Made by a program: the position numbers and the translations under genes. This document shows positions 42,101 through 49,909 of a stretch of 59,579 nucleotides of DNA, piece after piece; position 1 is the stretch's first letter, and every line of letters starts with the position of its first letter. The DNA is from Neolewinella aurantiaca (GTDB taxonomy: Bacteria > Bacteroidota > Bacteroidia > Chitinophagales > Saprospiraceae), in NCBI RefSeq assembly GCF_008014675.1, contig NZ_VOXD01000038.1:1-59579 (forward strand). The letters run 5' to 3'. The notes under the pieces were generated by a model that saw only the letters and a list, made by a program, of their open reading frames with translations, searched no databases and was not told the origin of the DNA.

Positions 42101-45100
42101 AACGGGCTGTGGGCCAGCCGCAAAGGATACGATCGGGTGGAAACCTCCGCCGACAAGAAAGCCGTTTTTAGTTACACCGCAACGGATGCGGACCGGGGCG
42201 GCATCGCCCTCACCGTCGGCTATGTGAGTCAGAACAAGAGCCATAACTTCCGCGAGCGCTTCAACCTCGGCTGGGACAACAAAAAGCTGAAGATTGACTA
42301 CGCCACCTTCCGCGATAAACTCCGTCCGGGCGAGCCTGAACGGTGGACGCTGACGGTAAAGAACGCCGACGGTACTCCCGTACCCGCCGCCGCTCTTGCG
42401 TCGATGTACGACGCCAGTCTCGACCAGATCAGCCCGAACTCAGGCTGGAGTTTTAGTCCTTTTCCCGGGTTCAGCGGCTACCTCCAGCAAATGGACATGC
42501 TTACCGATGGCGTTCTTGGTGCATCGGGGCGGAGCACTTTTCGCTGGCCCGACCTGAAAGGCACACCACAATTGCCACAGCTTGACCTTAGCCCTTTTGG
42601 GCGCTATAGCTACGAAGCCAACCTGCGGGGCGACCGCGCCATGATGAAACGCAGCGCCGCACCAGTTGCTTATAGTGTCGAAGCCTCACCGGTTGTGGAA
42701 GAAATGTCTATGGATACAGCAGCCCCGGCGAGTGCTGGCGGAAGCGTGCCGCCACCACCGCCGCCGCCCGCTCCCAAGCCAGAGAAAGAAGAGACCGATG
42801 CTCCCGTAAAAATCCGGACAAAGCTTCAGGAAACGGCATTTTGGTTACCCGATCTGACGAGCGACGACGATGGCAACCTTGTGATCAGTTTCGACAGCCC
42901 GGAGGCGCTGACGAGCTGGAAGTTCCGCCTGTTCGCCCACGATAAAGAGCTGGCAACAGCCGTTTCTGAGCAGACCATTGTTACGCAGAAAGAGCTGATG
43001 GTACTGCCCAATGTGCCGCGTTTTGTTCGCGAAGGCGATGAGATTGGCCTTACCGCCCGCGTCAACAATATGACCGAAACAGCAATGAACGCAACCGTAA
43101 CGCTGGAGCTGTTTGACCCCGCAACCGATCAATTGTTTTCTCCCGAAGTACTGGCTTCTTTGGGCGCGGCCGCAGGTGCAGGGAAATGGACAGAAGAGCA
43201 AACCATCGCCCCGAACTCTGGTGAATCCGTAAGCTTTGCTCTCACCATCCCCGATGGATTCTCCGCCAACGGCCCCATCGGCTACCGCGTCATTGCCAAA
43301 TCCCTCTCCCCCGGCCCCTCTCCTGGGGAGGTAAGTTTCTCCGACGGCGAGGAGAACGTTATTCCCGTTCTGACGGACCGGACGCTGATTACCGTCAGCC
43401 AGCCATTTTACCTCAAGCGCAAGGAGAAAAAGACCATCAGCCTGCCCGTGCTCGGCGATAATAAGAGCAACAGCCTGCAGCACGTGAACTACACCTTCCA
43501 GGCCACCACCAACCCGGCCTGGCTGGCGCTGAAGTCGCTCCCCTACCTGATGGAATACCCTTACGATTGCACCGAGCAACTGGCCAACCGTTACTTCGCC
43601 AACCAGCTGGCTTACGCAACCGTTAGCGACAAACCGATCCTGGAACAAGTCTTCCGCGAATGGCAAAAGGACACCAACGGCCTGAAGTCTGAACTGGAGC
43701 AAAACCAGAACCTGAAAAACGCACTCCTCACCGAGACGCCCTGGCTCCGTGCCGCCGAAGACGAAAGCAAGCAGCGCGCCCGCATTGGTGAGCTCTTCGA
43801 CCTCAAGCGTTTGGCCGACGAGCAAACCGCAGCCCTGGACAAGCTCGCCAACCGCCAGGATCAGTCCGGTTACTTCGGCTGGTTCCCCGGTGGGCGCGGC
43901 AACCGCTACATGACGCAGTACGTAGTCGAGACCCTCGCCCGTTTGCGCCAACTCAAGGTCGTAACGCCCAACCAACAAGGCCGCGTGACCTCCATCTCCG
44001 AAAGTGCCATCCTCTGGCTCGACCAGGAGCTGAAGGACGATTACCAGGAATTGCTCCGCCGGATGAAGGACCAAAAGGACTGGAAGAAAGACTACCGTCC
44101 ATCTTCCACCATCGTTCATTACCTCTACGCCCGGGCACTCGGGGGTGGCAACGTAAACACCGAAAAAGGCGTAACGGAAGCCCTGACGTTCTACACCGAA
44201 CAAGCAAGCGCCCAGTGGCTGAGCTACGGGCTCTACGAACAGGCTCTCCTCGCCGTAACGGACGTGACCAACAATGGAAACGAGCCCCGGCTTGCGAAAA
44301 AGATCATAGAATCCCTCCGTGAGCGGGCCCTTCATAAAGACGAGTTCGGGATGTACTGGAAATACGGTCGTGGCTACCGCTGGCAGAACCTCCCTATCGA
44401 GACGCACTGTAGGATCCTCGAAGCTTTCCAACTCGCCGGAGGAACGACGGACGAACTTGATGAGATGCGCCTCTGGCTGCTGACCAACAAACGTACCAAC
44501 CGCTGGGAAACCACTAAATCGACCGCAGCCGCTGTCTTCGCACTGCTCAATACTGGTACCAACTGGACCGAAGGACCAGGTAAACCATTAGAGGTAGAGT
44601 GGCCCGGCTTTGCCTCAAAAAAGAACCTTGCATCCCGCGTGCGCGCCGCCCAGGAAACTGCGGAAGCCGCAACCGGAGCCTTCTCGGTAGACGTTGCCGC
44701 CGATGACATCACCAGCGGACTCGCCTCCGTAAAGGTGAAGAACAAAGACAATCGTCTGGTGTGGGGCGGCGTCTACTGGCAGTACACCGAACTGGCCGAA
44801 AAAGTAGAAACCGCCAGCGACGGACCGCTCACCCTGGAGCGCGAACTCTTCCGCCGCATCCCAACCGAAGACGGCATCCGCCTCGAGCCCATCACCGCCA
44901 ACGATCCGCTCAGCCCCGGCGACCGCGTGACCGTAAAACTGACCCTCCGCAGCGACCGCGAGCTGGATTTCGTTCACCTCAAAGACCGTCGCGCCGCCAC
45001 CTTCGAGCCCATCGAACAGCTCTCCGGCTACCAGTATAAAGGCGGCCTGGGCTACTACTTCGCGCCCGGCGACCTGGCCACGAACTTCTTCATCGACCAC

Positions 45101-45244
45101 CTGCCCAAAGGCACGTTTACCGTGGAGTACGACCTGTTCGCTACCTACGCCGGCAGCTTCAGCAACGGCCTCGGCCGGGTGCAGTGTATGTACGCGCCCG
45201 AGTTCGGCGCGAATACGAACGGGGCCCGGATCATGGTGAAATAA
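39194..45244 (+). CDS. Alpha-2-macroglobulin family protein with thioester motif
   Basis: A 2016-residue exported protein, the largest in the window. Signal peptide (about 1-18), a helical N-terminal region (about 20-400), MG-type beta-sandwiches including MG2 (FTDRNIYRPGQTVKIYG, near 575), a polyproline linker (SVPPPPPPPAPKP, near 1185), the alpha-2-macroglobulin domain (TAFWLPDL, SWKFRLFAHDKE, near 1215) and a thioester-domain motif YDCTEQ (near 1456). CxEQ forms the internal thioester that traps proteases in bacterial relatives. There is no lipobox, so it is probably periplasmic or surface-exposed. The usual partner penicillin-binding protein 1C is not adjacent. An exact 18-bp motif copy in the gene encodes LGAAAGA near residue 1325. 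Confidence 0.9.
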   Translation: MRHLLIALVLLFTANLMSQNYQAEKDKIETAMKAGKPRTALEAAEEYYNLAIKNGDEDQAIKALAYRAEFTSQTEEEGQDAAIRLIHRELAASNDRPVVASVLNYLLGSSYYEYARQNSWRLRNNTAETTDTIPAAERPLEDWNLPQLVEAAEKHLFTSLELASTARTPLSSVPAIVTNDSARVDERPTLYDLLVRESLSMLGNPLLSVGDAEISNPEQYLGSAAAFAAMPINATEGTGTYRKLKIYQDLTNFHLGPPSTALMSVDIDRIEYVRQLGAATSDYLAALRRMQETYKDTPGGQIFLVKEAEVYASTYENDEATGEQPKANALSILDRITDKNPDVATPAEQLRRQIMAKSLSVNVQSVYGLKENILISLNYRNIDRIYHRLYPAPESGPEEEFDRWRFDEKALVKLVSKRPLEKADFRFAANDDYEQHSTETWLKAQKPGRYYLVSSSDANFDLEKGQLAVTSFQVSDLAVARYHDGEDYYCEVVDRTTGAAKAGIRVEMQRMNERNRSKWNTFKTVTTGTDGRFENPDIERSSVRFILTDRANNDKLVTNDSYFRTYRENNRRTYPLTPLFTDRNIYRPGQTVKIYGLTWQKNPDEMPEMLTGQTRELILRDPNYQELSKVTVTSDEYSRFSAEFKLPEGGLTGNFQIQTDGGGISFRMEEYKRPRFEVELDGPDYAVAEEETEVKGAAKLYAGPGLDGAKVNYRVFLEEVSYWWWGRSNDNDRELIADGETETNGQGEFTVKFTPEKQNQKGRKRFRFVVEADVADGTGETHDASTSISLRSDKPVIALQPSEEMVDKADSLTILAAGGDENLTVSLTITPVTKPGTSLKERKWGFPDRPILDQNDYQRRFPGFATGKTTELEEWPTSGAPVHQGELEVVKGEARLNLAAAGWPVGHYRVDWTYPDGTAGASSTFAVLDVAQAELPAGVANFTKVSNRNPKVGETFTMTLVSAVALPNVNGLWASRKGYDRVETSADKKAVFSYTATDADRGGIALTVGYVSQNKSHNFRERFNLGWDNKKLKIDYATFRDKLRPGEPERWTLTVKNADGTPVPAAALASMYDASLDQISPNSGWSFSPFPGFSGYLQQMDMLTDGVLGASGRSTFRWPDLKGTPQLPQLDLSPFGRYSYEANLRGDRAMMKRSAAPVAYSVEASPVVEEMSMDTAAPASAGGSVPPPPPPPAPKPEKEETDAPVKIRTKLQETAFWLPDLTSDDDGNLVISFDSPEALTSWKFRLFAHDKELATAVSEQTIVTQKELMVLPNVPRFVREGDEIGLTARVNNMTETAMNATVTLELFDPATDQLFSPEVLASLGAAAGAGKWTEEQTIAPNSGESVSFALTIPDGFSANGPIGYRVIAKSLSPGPSPGEVSFSDGEENVIPVLTDRTLITVSQPFYLKRKEKKTISLPVLGDNKSNSLQHVNYTFQATTNPAWLALKSLPYLMEYPYDCTEQLANRYFANQLAYATVSDKPILEQVFREWQKDTNGLKSELEQNQNLKNALLTETPWLRAAEDESKQRARIGELFDLKRLADEQTAALDKLANRQDQSGYFGWFPGGRGNRYMTQYVVETLARLRQLKVVTPNQQGRVTSISESAILWLDQELKDDYQELLRRMKDQKDWKKDYRPSSTIVHYLYARALGGGNVNTEKGVTEALTFYTEQASAQWLSYGLYEQALLAVTDVTNNGNEPRLAKKIIESLRERALHKDEFGMYWKYGRGYRWQNLPIETHCRILEAFQLAGGTTDELDEMRLWLLTNKRTNRWETTKSTAAAVFALLNTGTNWTEGPGKPLEVEWPGFASKKNLASRVRAAQETAEAATGAFSVDVAADDITSGLASVKVKNKDNRLVWGGVYWQYTELAEKVETASDGPLTLERELFRRIPTEDGIRLEPITANDPLSPGDRVTVKLTLRSDRELDFVHLKDRRAATFEPIEQLSGYQYKGGLGYYFAPGDLATNFFIDHLPKGTFTVEYDLFATYAGSFSNGLGRVQCMYAPEFGANTNGARIMVK
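43163..43180 (-). repeat. 18-bp dispersed motif, exact copy inside the macroglobulin gene (spacer GCC)
   Basis: Exact copy, minus orientation, encoding LGAAAGA together with flanking bases. The copy at 51254 encodes the same peptide in an unrelated protein. Confidence 0.85.
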
Positions 45245-45284
45245 CATATCGCAGCGTCCTCCGGGCGCAAGCGGTAACCACACA

Positions 45285-45319
45285 CTCTGAGTGCGGGAGT
45301 AAAAAAATCGCACTCAGAG
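45285..45319. terminator. Stem-loop between convergent genes (first of two)
   Basis: Perfect 11-bp stem CTCTGAGTGCG / CGCACTCAGAG with a 13-base A-rich loop, 41 bp after the macroglobulin stop. Probably part of a bidirectional termination region. Confidence 0.5.
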
Positions 45320-45347
45320 AGCACCCGGGGCTGCCATCAACAGCAAA

Positions 45348-45390
45348 GGGCTTCCGTACACTTTGAAAGTATACGGAAGCCCTCATTTTT
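45348..45390 (+). terminator. Rho-independent terminator after the macroglobulin gene
   Basis: 11-bp stem GGGCTTCCGTA / TACGGAAGCCC with a 13-base loop, followed by TCATTTTT. It faces the convergent aquaporin gene ending at 45412. Confidence 0.75.
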
Positions 45391-45411
45391 GAAGCCTTTA
45401 CGACACGTTTC

Positions 45412-46098
45412 TTATTCCTCTTCCGGAGAGAGGTAGTTGTAAAGGAAGCCCGCAACGAGTGCCCCCACGATGGGCGCGACCCAGAAAAGCCACAACTGCT
45501 CAACGGCCCAGCCGCCCGCAAACAGCGCCTGGCTGGTACTGCGCGCAGGGTTCACGGAAGTATTCGTAACCGGAATACTGATCAGGTGAATCAACGTAAG
45601 ACACAAGCCAATGGCCAATCCTGCAAGTCCACGCGGAGCCTTGGAGTAAGTAGAACCAAGGATAACGAAAAGGAAAAAGAAAGTCAGCACCGCCTCGCAG
45701 ATCAGCGCAGCCATCATGGAATAACCGCCGGGAGAATGCTCTCCGTAACCGTTGGCGGCAAAGCCGCCGACTTCAAAGCCCGCTTTTCCGCTGGCAATCA
45801 TATAGAGGATACCAGCGCCAAGAACACCACCCAGAACCTGGGCGATGATATAGCCCGGAAGCTCTTTGCCGTCAAAACGCCCTCCAGCCCATAAACCGAT
45901 CGATACCGCCGGGTTAAGATGACAGCCCGAAATGTGCCCGATGGCGTAGGCCATTGAGACTACCGTGAGGCCGAAAGCCAGAGCAACGCCCACAAACCCG
46001 ATACCGAGCCCGGGGAACGCGGCGGCTAAGACAGCACTTCCGCAGCCGCCCAGGACGAGCCACGAAGTTCCAATAAATTCTGCGATGTACTTTTTCAT
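45412..46098 (-). CDS. aqpZ: Aquaporin Z-type water channel
   Basis: A 228-residue major intrinsic protein with six membrane helices and the two half-helix motifs HLNPAVS (near 62) and VNPARS (near 182). The selectivity-filter residues fit AqpZ: His in the [19 protein letters not shown] stretch and Arg after the second NPA. It conducts water. The start at 46098 is preceded by a small palindrome and a promoter box, so it is transcribed alone and convergent with the macroglobulin gene. Confidence 0.93.
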   Translation of the reverse strand: MKKYIAEFIGTSWLVLGGCGSAVLAAAFPGLGIGFVGVALAFGLTVVSMAYAIGHISGCHLNPAVSIGLWAGGRFDGKELPGYIIAQVLGGVLGAGILYMIASGKAGFEVGGFAANGYGEHSPGGYSMMAALICEAVLTFFFLFVILGSTYSKAPRGLAGLAIGLCLTLIHLISIPVTNTSVNPARSTSQALFAGGWAVEQLWLFWVAPIVGALVAGFLYNYLSPEEE

Positions 46099-46099
46099 A

Positions 46100-46115
46100 G
46101 TGTAATTATTTACAC
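46100..46115. promoter_or_regulatory. Palindrome in the aqpZ leader
   Basis: GTGTAA-TTAT-TTACAC, six-base arms, between the promoter box and the ATG of aqpZ. A repressor site is possible. Confidence 0.3.
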
Positions 46116-46117
46116 CA

Positions 46118-46125
46118 CAAACTTA
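46118..46125 (-). promoter_or_regulatory. TAnnTTTG promoter box of aqpZ
   Basis: TAAGTTTG on the minus strand, 19 bases before the aqpZ ATG. Confidence 0.45.
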
Positions 46126-46207
46126 ATTAAAATTCCGCCAGATCAAATTAATCCAACTTTAATTTTTCAAACAAAGTAAAGACGCATAAAAATTATTACA
46201 AGACTAA

Positions 46208-46247
46208 GAAAGCGGTTAACCACCCTCTGAGGTGATTAACCGCTTTC
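46208..46247 (-). terminator. Terminator of the LytS/LytTR operon
   Basis: 12-bp perfect stem GAAAGCGGTTAA / TTAACCGCTTTC extended by CACC/GGTG after one mismatch. It lies 26 bp beyond the response-regulator stop. The T-tract is weak (TTAGTCTT). Confidence 0.65.
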
Positions 46248-46273
46248 GTTTGCTGATCAAGTGAAATTACTCC

Positions 46274-47005
46274 TTAGAGCTTAAACCCTTCAATCCGGCT
46301 GGCCAAAACTTCCCGGTAAGACTTACCAACCGGCAGAGAGGTCGTTTTGCCCTTCTCTTTTACTTCTACCATGTTACCATGAAGCGCCTCTATGCGGTTC
46401 AGGTTCACGATGTAGCTGCGGTGGATACGCTGGAAGTTAGCGTTCGGAAGGCGTTCATCGAGTGACTTCATCGTCTGGAGGGTAATTACGCGATCTTCCG
46501 GCATGCGGATGATGACATAATCCTTGAGGCCTTCGATGTAAACGATGTCTGCGAGGTTAACGCGAACCAGCTTTTTGTCGGCCTTCACGAAGAAGAAATC
46601 AGCTCCGGATTTCTCCTCTACTACTTCTCCGGCATTAGCTTTTTGTTTCAGTTCCGCTTGTTCGATGGCACGGTTACAGGCCGTCAGGAAGCGTTCGGTA
46701 CTGATGGGCTTTACGAGGTAATCGAGGGCGTTGAGCTCGAAGCCCTCGAGCGCGTAATTTGGGTAAGCAGTGGTAAAGATGGTTACCGGCGGGTCGGTAA
46801 GCCCCTTCAGAAAATCGGTACCGGTGAGCTGAGGCATATTGATATCAAGAAACATCAGGTCTACGTCCCGGTCTTTCAGTACGTCGTTGGCCTCAAAGGC
46901 ATTGTCGCATTTAGCGATCAGTTCAATTTGGGGAATTTTCTCGAGGTAGGTTTCGAGAATATCCTGAGCCAGGGGCTCGTCGTCAACTATAATTGCGTGT
47001 ATCAT
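46274..47005 (-). CDS. LytTR-family response regulator
   Basis: A 243-residue two-component regulator. The receiver domain (about 1-120) has the acidic pair DDE (near 8-10), the phospho-acceptor Asp in MFLDINMP (near 53), the Thr in TTAYP and the Lys in LVKP. The LytTR DNA-binding domain (about 140-243) has the typical HRSYIVNLNRIEAL and SLPVGKSYREVL. It pairs with the histidine kinase just upstream, on the same strand and 90 bp away. Targets are unknown; binding is usually to paired direct repeats. Confidence 0.95.
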   Translation of the reverse strand: MIHAIIVDDEPLAQDILETYLEKIPQIELIAKCDNAFEANDVLKDRDVDLMFLDINMPQLTGTDFLKGLTDPPVTIFTTAYPNYALEGFELNALDYLVKPISTERFLTACNRAIEQAELKQKANAGEVVEEKSGADFFFVKADKKLVRVNLADIVYIEGLKDYVIIRMPEDRVITLQTMKSLDERLPNANFQRIHRSYIVNLNRIEALHGNMVEVKEKGKTTSLPVGKSYREVLASRIEGFKL

Positions 47006-47096
47006 ACTGCGATATTAAGGGTGTTAGAGGGGGAGGTCAAACTTGGTCGACCAATCTGGCTGGATAATCGTTAAACGGATGTTAAAAACATACTGT

Positions 47097-48254
47097 CTAG
47101 CGGAATACATTCTTGCTCTCTCCGGCGGAGCCGACCGTCTGGGCGGGAAGTTCTGCAATGGGCGCGGGCGCCAGTTCAAGGTCGAGGTGGACGGCATAGG
47201 TGCTCGGGGATTCCCGGATATTGAGCTCATAGCGGCCTTTGTACAACAGGTCGAGCCTCCGACGAACGTTGACCAGCCCGATGCCTCCACTGGGGCGGGA
47301 ACCGTGCAATTGGCTCGGCATTTGGGAGCCTTTACTGTTCTCCAGAATAAAATGAACCGCGCGGGGCTCTACGTTGAGCGTAGCGACCACAAAACCGTCT
47401 TTGATGTTGGCGTTTACCCCGTGCTTGAAGCTGTTCTCCAGAAAAGGGATCAGCATCAGTGGCGCGATCATCTGATCGGAGACATTACCGTTCACTTTCA
47501 GCTGAATGTCTATTCCTTTGCGCTGGCGCAAACGCTCGAGATCGAGGTAGTTCCGCAGGTAATTGATCTCTTTTTTTAGCGGGACGCGGGGCTCGTTACA
47601 TTCGTAGAGCATGTACCGCATCATCTCGGAAAGCTTAATGACGATGTCGGGAGCCTTATCGTCTTTCTTCAGGGTCAGTGCGTAAAGACTGTTGAGGGTA
47701 TTAAAAAGGAAGTGCGGATTGATCTGGCTCTTAAGAAAGCGCAGCTCAGACTGCATGCTCTCGTTCTCGGTAACGGTTTTTTTGCGGTTCTGGACAATCC
47801 AGTCTATCATGATTTTCCCTACGGTGCTTAGCGCCGCGACCAGAAACGTACTGAAGAAGTAAGCGTAGAGGTTGTTCAGGATATCATCCTGAATACTGCC
47901 GACCTTGGAGAAAAGGAAGTACTTCAAGACCAGCTTAAGCGGCGTGAAGATCAGCGCCACCCCAATCAGCAGCAACAGGTACGTCCAGTATTGCCCTTTT
48001 TTGAGGTACTGCGGAAAGAGGTACAGCAGGTTGATATAAACGATAATGATGTAGAAAACGACATTGATTGCTTCGCTTGCCACCGAAAGGCCAAAGGAAA
48101 AATCCCCGATTCTCCATTGCATGAGCACGAGGAATACAAAAAACGCTAACCAGCCACCTGCGTGGTAGAACGGCCTTTGCGTCAGGGTGTGGCCCAGTCG
48201 GTCGAGAAAACTTCCCGCATCTTTTTTAATCGTGTCGCTATTAATCACGGACAT
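47097..48254 (-). CDS. LytS-type sensor histidine kinase
   Basis: A 385-residue kinase with four membrane helices in the first half (about 30-155), a coiled coil, then the His_kinase domain with the phospho-acceptor His in LKSQINPHFLFNTLNSLYAL (near 205). The ATPase part follows, with the N-box-like PFLENSFKHGV and GGIGLVNVRRRLDLLY. It lacks a periplasmic sensor domain, so it probably senses membrane or internal signals. The start at 48254 (MSVINSD) is chosen because the frame upstream overlaps the promoter of the divergent gene. It is followed by its LytTR partner. Confidence 0.92.
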   Translation of the reverse strand: MSVINSDTIKKDAGSFLDRLGHTLTQRPFYHAGGWLAFFVFLVLMQWRIGDFSFGLSVASEAINVVFYIIIVYINLLYLFPQYLKKGQYWTYLLLLIGVALIFTPLKLVLKYFLFSKVGSIQDDILNNLYAYFFSTFLVAALSTVGKIMIDWIVQNRKKTVTENESMQSELRFLKSQINPHFLFNTLNSLYALTLKKDDKAPDIVIKLSEMMRYMLYECNEPRVPLKKEINYLRNYLDLERLRQRKGIDIQLKVNGNVSDQMIAPLMLIPFLENSFKHGVNANIKDGFVVATLNVEPRAVHFILENSKGSQMPSQLHGSRPSGGIGLVNVRRRLDLLYKGRYELNIRESPSTYAVHLDLELAPAPIAELPAQTVGSAGESKNVFR

Positions 48255-48347
48255 GACGCAATGTACGGCGGGAGGCTGAATTACCCAGATCCTTTTCCGA
48301 CCAAAACCTTCCTTTTCCGGACAAGCGAATGAAACTGAGCATTGTCG

Positions 48348-48355
48348 TACCTTCG
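48348..48355 (+). promoter_or_regulatory. TAnnTTCG promoter box four bases before ATG
   Basis: TACCTTCG ends four bases before the ATG at 48360, the same spacing as at folA, so this mRNA may also be leaderless. Confidence 0.4.
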
Positions 48356-48359
48356 CACT

Positions 48360-48623
48360 ATGGGAAAAATAATCGTTCTCGTAGCAGCAATTGCCATCAT
48401 CTACTACATCGGAAAAGAAGTTCTGGGTGCATTTCGTCACTTAAGTGATGAAGAACTGGCCGACTTTTGGGCCGGCCGCACTAAAAAGTCAGACCCTAAA
48501 GCCCAGCGCCGGTTCAGTGAGCACCTCGGCAGTTGCTCCAGTTGCCGCGACCGGCTGGACGAAATCCGGAAGTCCGAAAGCGGGCCGGGAGCAGATGCAC
48601 CAATGATTGAGCGCAAGTATTAG
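48360..48623 (+). CDS. Small membrane protein with a zf-HC2-like CXXC motif
   Basis: An 87-residue protein with one N-terminal membrane helix (MGKIIVLVAAIAIIYYIG) and a cytosolic tail with HLGSCSSCRDRLDEI, the HxxxCxxC spacing of zf-HC2 anti-sigma zinc fingers. Anti-sigma factors usually carry this at the N-terminus before the helix, so here the order is reversed. No sigma factor is adjacent. The start at 48360 is preferred over an upstream ATG at 48342, which lies before the promoter box. Confidence 0.6.
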   Translation: MGKIIVLVAAIAIIYYIGKEVLGAFRHLSDEELADFWAGRTKKSDPKAQRRFSEHLGSCSSCRDRLDEIRKSESGPGADAPMIERKY

Positions 48624-48730
48624 GTTCTCTACCACACTACTTATGAGTTAGGTTTTCTGGCCGGTAATCCTCCAGACAACACCACTTCGCCCGGCTACGA
48701 CAAGCCCTTATGTCGGCCAGACGCTGTAAT

Positions 48731-48746
48731 TCTTATCTAAATAAGA
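48731..48746. promoter_or_regulatory. Palindrome upstream of the FKBP gene promoter
   Basis: TCTTAT-CTAA-ATAAGA, perfect six-base arms, 26 bases upstream of the promoter box at 48772; a plausible regulator site. Confidence 0.3.
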
Positions 48747-48771
48747 TGAGCGGACAGACAGCGGACCAACG

Positions 48772-48779
48772 TACCTTTG
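48772..48779 (+). promoter_or_regulatory. TAnnTTTG promoter box of the FKBP lipoprotein gene
   Basis: TACCTTTG, exact consensus, 25 bases before the ATG at 48805. Confidence 0.5.
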
Positions 48780-48804
48780 CGTTCCCTTATAAATAAAAAT
48801 CAAC

Positions 48805-49257
48805 ATGAAACTCTACATCACACTGTTTGCCGCCATGCTTTTCCTGGCGATGGGATGCCAGGACGAAACCTGCTTCGAAGAAAAAGGCCTCATCAGCATG
48901 GACCAATACCTGCTGGACAACAACCTGACGCCTGAAACCGACGAAGACTCAGGCCTGCGTTACACCATCATCCAGCCAGGTGGAGAAGACAAACCTGCCG
49001 CCGACGCAGACGTAGTCGTAAACTACGAGGGCTGGCAAACCAACGATGAAGTATTCGACAGTTCTGACGAGGCCATCCGGTTTCCCCTTGAGCGCCTGAT
49101 CGGTGGTTGGCAAATCGGCATCCGCCTTATCGGTGCCGGAGGAAAGATCCGGCTCTACGTTCCTTCTTACCTCGCCTACGGCACCAGCGGGACCGGAACG
49201 ATCTGCCCGAACTCAGACCTGATCTTCGACATCGACCTGATCTCTTTCACCGATTAA
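48805..49257 (+). CDS. FKBP-type peptidyl-prolyl isomerase lipoprotein
   Basis: A 150-residue lipoprotein (lipobox LAMGC, Cys near 18) with an FKBP domain: GLRYTIIQPGGEDKPAADADVVVNYEGW, then VFDSSDEAIRFPLERLIGGWQIGIRLIGAGGKIRLYVPSYLAYG split by the usual loops, ending with LIFDIDLISF. It should assist folding of exported proteins at proline bonds. An extra Cys pair (Cys 24 after the lipidated Cys, and Cys in TICPN) could form a disulfide. It is followed by the SpoU gene on the same strand. Confidence 0.9.
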   Translation: MKLYITLFAAMLFLAMGCQDETCFEEKGLISMDQYLLDNNLTPETDEDSGLRYTIIQPGGEDKPAADADVVVNYEGWQTNDEVFDSSDEAIRFPLERLIGGWQIGIRLIGAGGKIRLYVPSYLAYGTSGTGTICPNSDLIFDIDLISFTD

Positions 49258-49329
49258 TTACCTCAGGCAACCCTTGGTTTTATTTCATCCTGAAATTCGG
49301 GTGATAACTTACTTCCGATTCTACCCTCT

Positions 49330-49851
49330 ATGCGCCAACTGGAGCATCATGAAATAAAGAACTCCGGCAAGCGCTACCCTATCCGGTTGCTTTGCCCGGA
49401 CTGGCGAGATCCGCGCAACGTAGGCTCAGCTTTTCGGCTGGCCGATGCTGCGGGTCTCGCCGGCTTACTTTTGGCGGGCTCCACTCCCCAACCTCCCAAC
49501 CCCAAGATTGATAAGACGGCAAGGTCTACCGTTCGCAGTGTACCTTATACGAGCAGCCCCGACCCCGCTGCGCTGCTGCGTTCGGCCAAAGACGAAGGTG
49601 CCTATATCATTGCGCTGGAGATCACCGACGAAAGTCAGTCTTTACTTCAATACCAGCTCCCGGAAGCCGTGCTGACTTCCGACCAGGAAGTTATCCTCGT
49701 AGCCGGAGCAGAAGACCACGGCGTCCCGCCGGAACTTCTCGCGCTCTGCGACAGCAGCGTTCACCTGCCCATGTTTGGGCAAAACACTTCAATGAACGTC
49801 GCCGTTGCGCTGGGAGCGGCCGTCTATCTTTTGCTGAGCAAATGGTCCTGA
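49330..49851 (+). CDS. TrmH/SpoU-family RNA methyltransferase
   Basis: A 173-residue SPOUT-class methyltransferase for ribose 2'-O-methylation of tRNA or rRNA. Motif 1 is RDPRNVGSAFRLADA (about 26-40) with the catalytic Arg/Asn. Motif 2 is VAGAEDHGVP and motif 3 is VHLPMFGQNTSMNVAVALG (about 142-160), forming the knotted SAM site. It is a minimal catalytic domain without an N-terminal substrate-binding extension, so the RNA target cannot be named. Confidence 0.88.
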   Translation: MRQLEHHEIKNSGKRYPIRLLCPDWRDPRNVGSAFRLADAAGLAGLLLAGSTPQPPNPKIDKTARSTVRSVPYTSSPDPAALLRSAKDEGAYIIALEITDESQSLLQYQLPEAVLTSDQEVILVAGAEDHGVPPELLALCDSSVHLPMFGQNTSMNVAVALGAAVYLLLSKWS

Positions 49852-49909
49852 ACGGCGTGAAACACAGCTGATCTGAGCACCAGTAAAAACCTCGCTTGGA
49901 GCAACGATC

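Noticed and set aside
42845..44431. 528-codon minus-strand frame inside the macroglobulin gene
   Set aside because: Shadow of the plus-strand thioester and macroglobulin domains.
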